NCBI GenBank assembly: GCA_964247055.1 | Contig: OZ176056.1 | Coordinates: 5,394,001 to 5,458,000, forward strand | Length of the DNA stretch: 64,000 nt | Reading direction: 5' to 3' | Origin: Paragordius varius | Lineage: Eukaryota > Nematomorpha | Part shown: positions 61,798-64,000 of the stretch, piece by piece | How positions within the stretch are numbered: the stretch's first letter is position 1 | Layout: the number at the start of each line of letters is the position of its first letter | Notes under the pieces: model-generated | The model's database searches: none | What the model saw: only the letters and a program-made list of their open reading frames with translations | Told to the model about the DNA's origin: nothing | Translations under genes and position numbers: made by a program

Positions 61798-63134
61798 TAA
61801 TTTAATTTAGCTTCCTAATATTTTCTAGAAAAGGTATAAAAATATTAATATAGTTTAATAAATACAATTATAAAATTAATATGCTTTGTAAGTTAATAAA
61901 AAATATAATAGATGTAGATAACACAATAGCTAAAATTGGGCATGTTGATTAATATTATTTTTTGAGAAATTTGAAAATAATAACATTACTTTCACTAAGT
62001 TCTAAATTAGATAAATAATATTTACATAAAAATTTTGAAATAAATGCAAAAAACTCTAAAATATACATATAAATATATATGTATATTTCCTGAACAAAAT
62101 GAAATAGTGAGATAAAATTAATGTTATAAATTTATAAATCAAACTATTTCCAAATTTAATCATAGATAAATTACAATAATAAAATTGGTGTTAATGCAAA
62201 AATGGTGCTTGAAATTTAATTTTTTAGAAGATAAATATACATATTAAATAAACATTACTAGTTATTATTTACAAATACCGTTAAAAACAAAACATATATT
62301 CTCTTGAAATGAACATACCATTAGCATCATCATCATTTTCTAAAAAGACAAAAAATATTTATCAACAATCAATATAAGTAACTCATTCAAAAAATCAACA
62401 ATTGATGTCAATACTTAGGAAAATTATCCTGAACAAAATAAAATAGCGCTCTTTTAAATGAACTCCAAATTAATTACAATAATAAAATTGGTGTTAATGC
62501 AAAAATATGTTTGAAATTTAATAAGATATTAGTTATTAAATGACAGATAGCATATACAAATCTATACAAATGACGTTTAAATATGAGCAATATTTAATAC
62601 TTGAGAAATATTAATTTCCAAAAAATTGGTTTTGTTCAAAAAATGCAATTTTACTAATTTTCGTATCGTTGGATATATATATAAATTATCTTTCAGAAAA
62701 AAAATTTGTGGATGAAAATAAACATATAAAAGTGATTTTAAGCATTCATATAATTTTTAGTTTCCAGTTTAAGTTTCATCAAGGTAGCGCTTACTTTATT
62801 CAAATTATTTTAATAGCCCAGACTATAATTGATATTTCAAAAGAACTACTGAATGAAATTGCCCTAATTTAAATTTATGCTTCAATATGAATTATAAAAA
62901 TAGGCCGAATTTTTTAAAATTTTGTTTTGAAAAAATCTATATTAAACTATTTTGACACCATTTTTATTTTACCAAATTGCAAAATATCGTATTTATTTAA
63001 TTTTTAATCTAATTTAAGTAATTTTTTGATTTATAACACAAACATTGTCAGAAAAAATAGCTAATTACATTATTGTTATATTTAGCTAATAAACACATGT
63101 CATGTTTTATTTAGACCTACATGAGTGGACTTAT

Positions 63135-63320
63135 CAAGTATATAATTTATGATAAATAAATTCTTAAAGTAATGGAATATCAACGACCAATCCGTACAAA
63201 TCCCTGTAACATGTTTCTACACAAATTAATATTTTTACTGGGATGTGTACGAATATTTGGTTGATTTTCCACTATCCTATATTGCATAAATTTTATACTT
63301 TGATCTCCCACTTATGTAAG
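63135..63320. repeat. Foldback element FB-b (unit 3)
   Basis: Counterpart of 18530-18725. Confidence 0.62.
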
Positions 63321-63532
63321 ATCTCAAAATAAAACAGAAATTTTTTATACGCTCGCTGAATATCCTTAATTTTTACTTTTTGCCCTATTTCTATTATTTC
63401 ATTTAGGTCGCAAACAAATAATAGTTTTTACGGCAAATGAATAAGCTGTCATAATCTATAACAAAAAAAAATTTTTTTGTTAACAATTACAAAGATATCT
63501 AAAATATAAAATGTCTATAATTGTCATTATAC

Positions 63533-63571
63533 CCATTCCATTTCCTGCTGGAGTTGTTACTTTGGATGGCA
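63533..63571 (-). CDS. Mini-exon m3 (unit 3)
   Basis: Identical in coding sequence to the other two m3 copies, with the same acceptor, donor and phases. Confidence 0.6.
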
Positions 63572-63959
63572 CTGTTTTTATAAAAATGTATTTGTGAATT
63601 TATTATAAAATATATAAACTTCGCATAAATTTTTAAGAATTTGTTATTAATCATAACATACCATATTACAATTTTTAAATTCATAATATACTAGAACTAA
63701 AAATGGAGAATGTTGTGTGTATAGTTTTAAGTTTAGAAACAAGAGAAGTATTAAGACCATTTTACATAAAATAAAAATATTTATAAAATTTAGAATCTAT
63801 TATGCATTATAAAGCAACCTATCTTGATATATTAAAATATAAATAAATTATCAGTAAAATCAATTATAGTGTTGAAAATTGTGTTTATCATTTTTATATT
63901 TGTTTTTTATCATTTTATGAGTATTTTTCCTTTTAATTTAATTTAAATAAAAAAATCAC

Positions 63960-64000
63960 CTGTGATTTCAACTTCACCGCGATACAGAATTTCAGATTGT
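63960..64000 (-). CDS. Exon E3, partial (unit 3, cut by window end)
   Basis: Last 41 bases of E3 in transcript sense (SQSEILYRGEVEIT) with donor GTGATT. Matches 40734-40774. The rest is outside the window. Confidence 0.7.

Larger units (their letters stand above)
43585..64000. repeat. ~23-kb tandem unit 3 (right end cut)
   Basis: Third copy, cut by the window end inside exon E3. Its T array has the same order as unit 1. Beyond about 60.9 kb it follows unit 2, including exons E2 and E3. It is longer than unit 2 mainly because it has an extra T segment and an 860-bp hAT insertion (50966-51825). The pattern is that expected of a product of unequal exchange. Confidence 0.88.

Noticed and set aside
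1-64000. Virus-like element, LTR element or CRISPR array
   Set aside because: No LTR pairs, integrase, capsid or envelope motifs and no short regularly spaced direct repeats were seen; the only reverse transcriptase is of LINE type.

Overview
The window is AT-rich (roughly three quarters A+T or more by eye) eukaryotic DNA. It carries an RTE-type LINE, hAT and Tc1-like elements, long AT microsatellites and exon-intron style coding fragments, and no bacterial-style gene packing. An invertebrate genome fits best; an insect such as a hemipteran is plausible but the sequence does not prove it.

Layout: almost three head-to-tail copies of one ~21.7-23 kb unit. Unit 1 is 1-21889 (its first ~740 bases lie outside), unit 2 is 21890-43584, and unit 3 runs from 43585 past the window end. 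Each unit reads, left to right: (i) an 8-9.5 kb array of diverged ~2-2.5 kb repeats (here called T1, T2, T3) with ~600-bp hAT-like MITEs inside; (ii) a degenerate RTE-like LINE on the minus strand; (iii) one more T-like repeat (T4); (iv) a ~9 kb part with foldback elements, AT microsatellites and short minus-strand exons.

The exons are the main interest. Seven minus-strand segments of 228-237 bp (one cut by the window end) encode a ~78-residue, glycosylation-rich, fibronectin-III-like domain. Each is bounded by AG acceptors and a conserved G|GTGATT donor, and each is symmetric phase 1-1. Two classes of 39-bp mini-exon, also phase 1-1, encode a Thr/Pro linker and occur in all three units. Any of these can be spliced to any other in frame. 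In transcript order a full unit reads E3, m3, E2, E1, m1. A very divergent relative (E4) precedes E3, and a ghost exon site (E0), now an AT microsatellite, lies between E1 and m1. Unit 1 lacks E2 and E3. Between paralogous exons nearly every codon difference changes the amino acid. This suggests a large secreted or cell-surface protein whose exon array is expanding and diversifying, with the T arrays and LINEs inside its introns. Neither end of the gene is in the window, and a decaying tandem duplication cannot be excluded without RNA data.

Unit 3 looks like a recombinant: it follows unit 1 up to about 60.8 kb and unit 2 from about 60.9 kb. Unit 3 alone carries an 860-bp hAT element with an 8-bp target duplication, and unit 1 alone carries a 200-bp Tc1-like MITE. 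Both were gained or kept after the units separated. No other genes, tRNAs, rRNAs or CRISPR arrays were seen.
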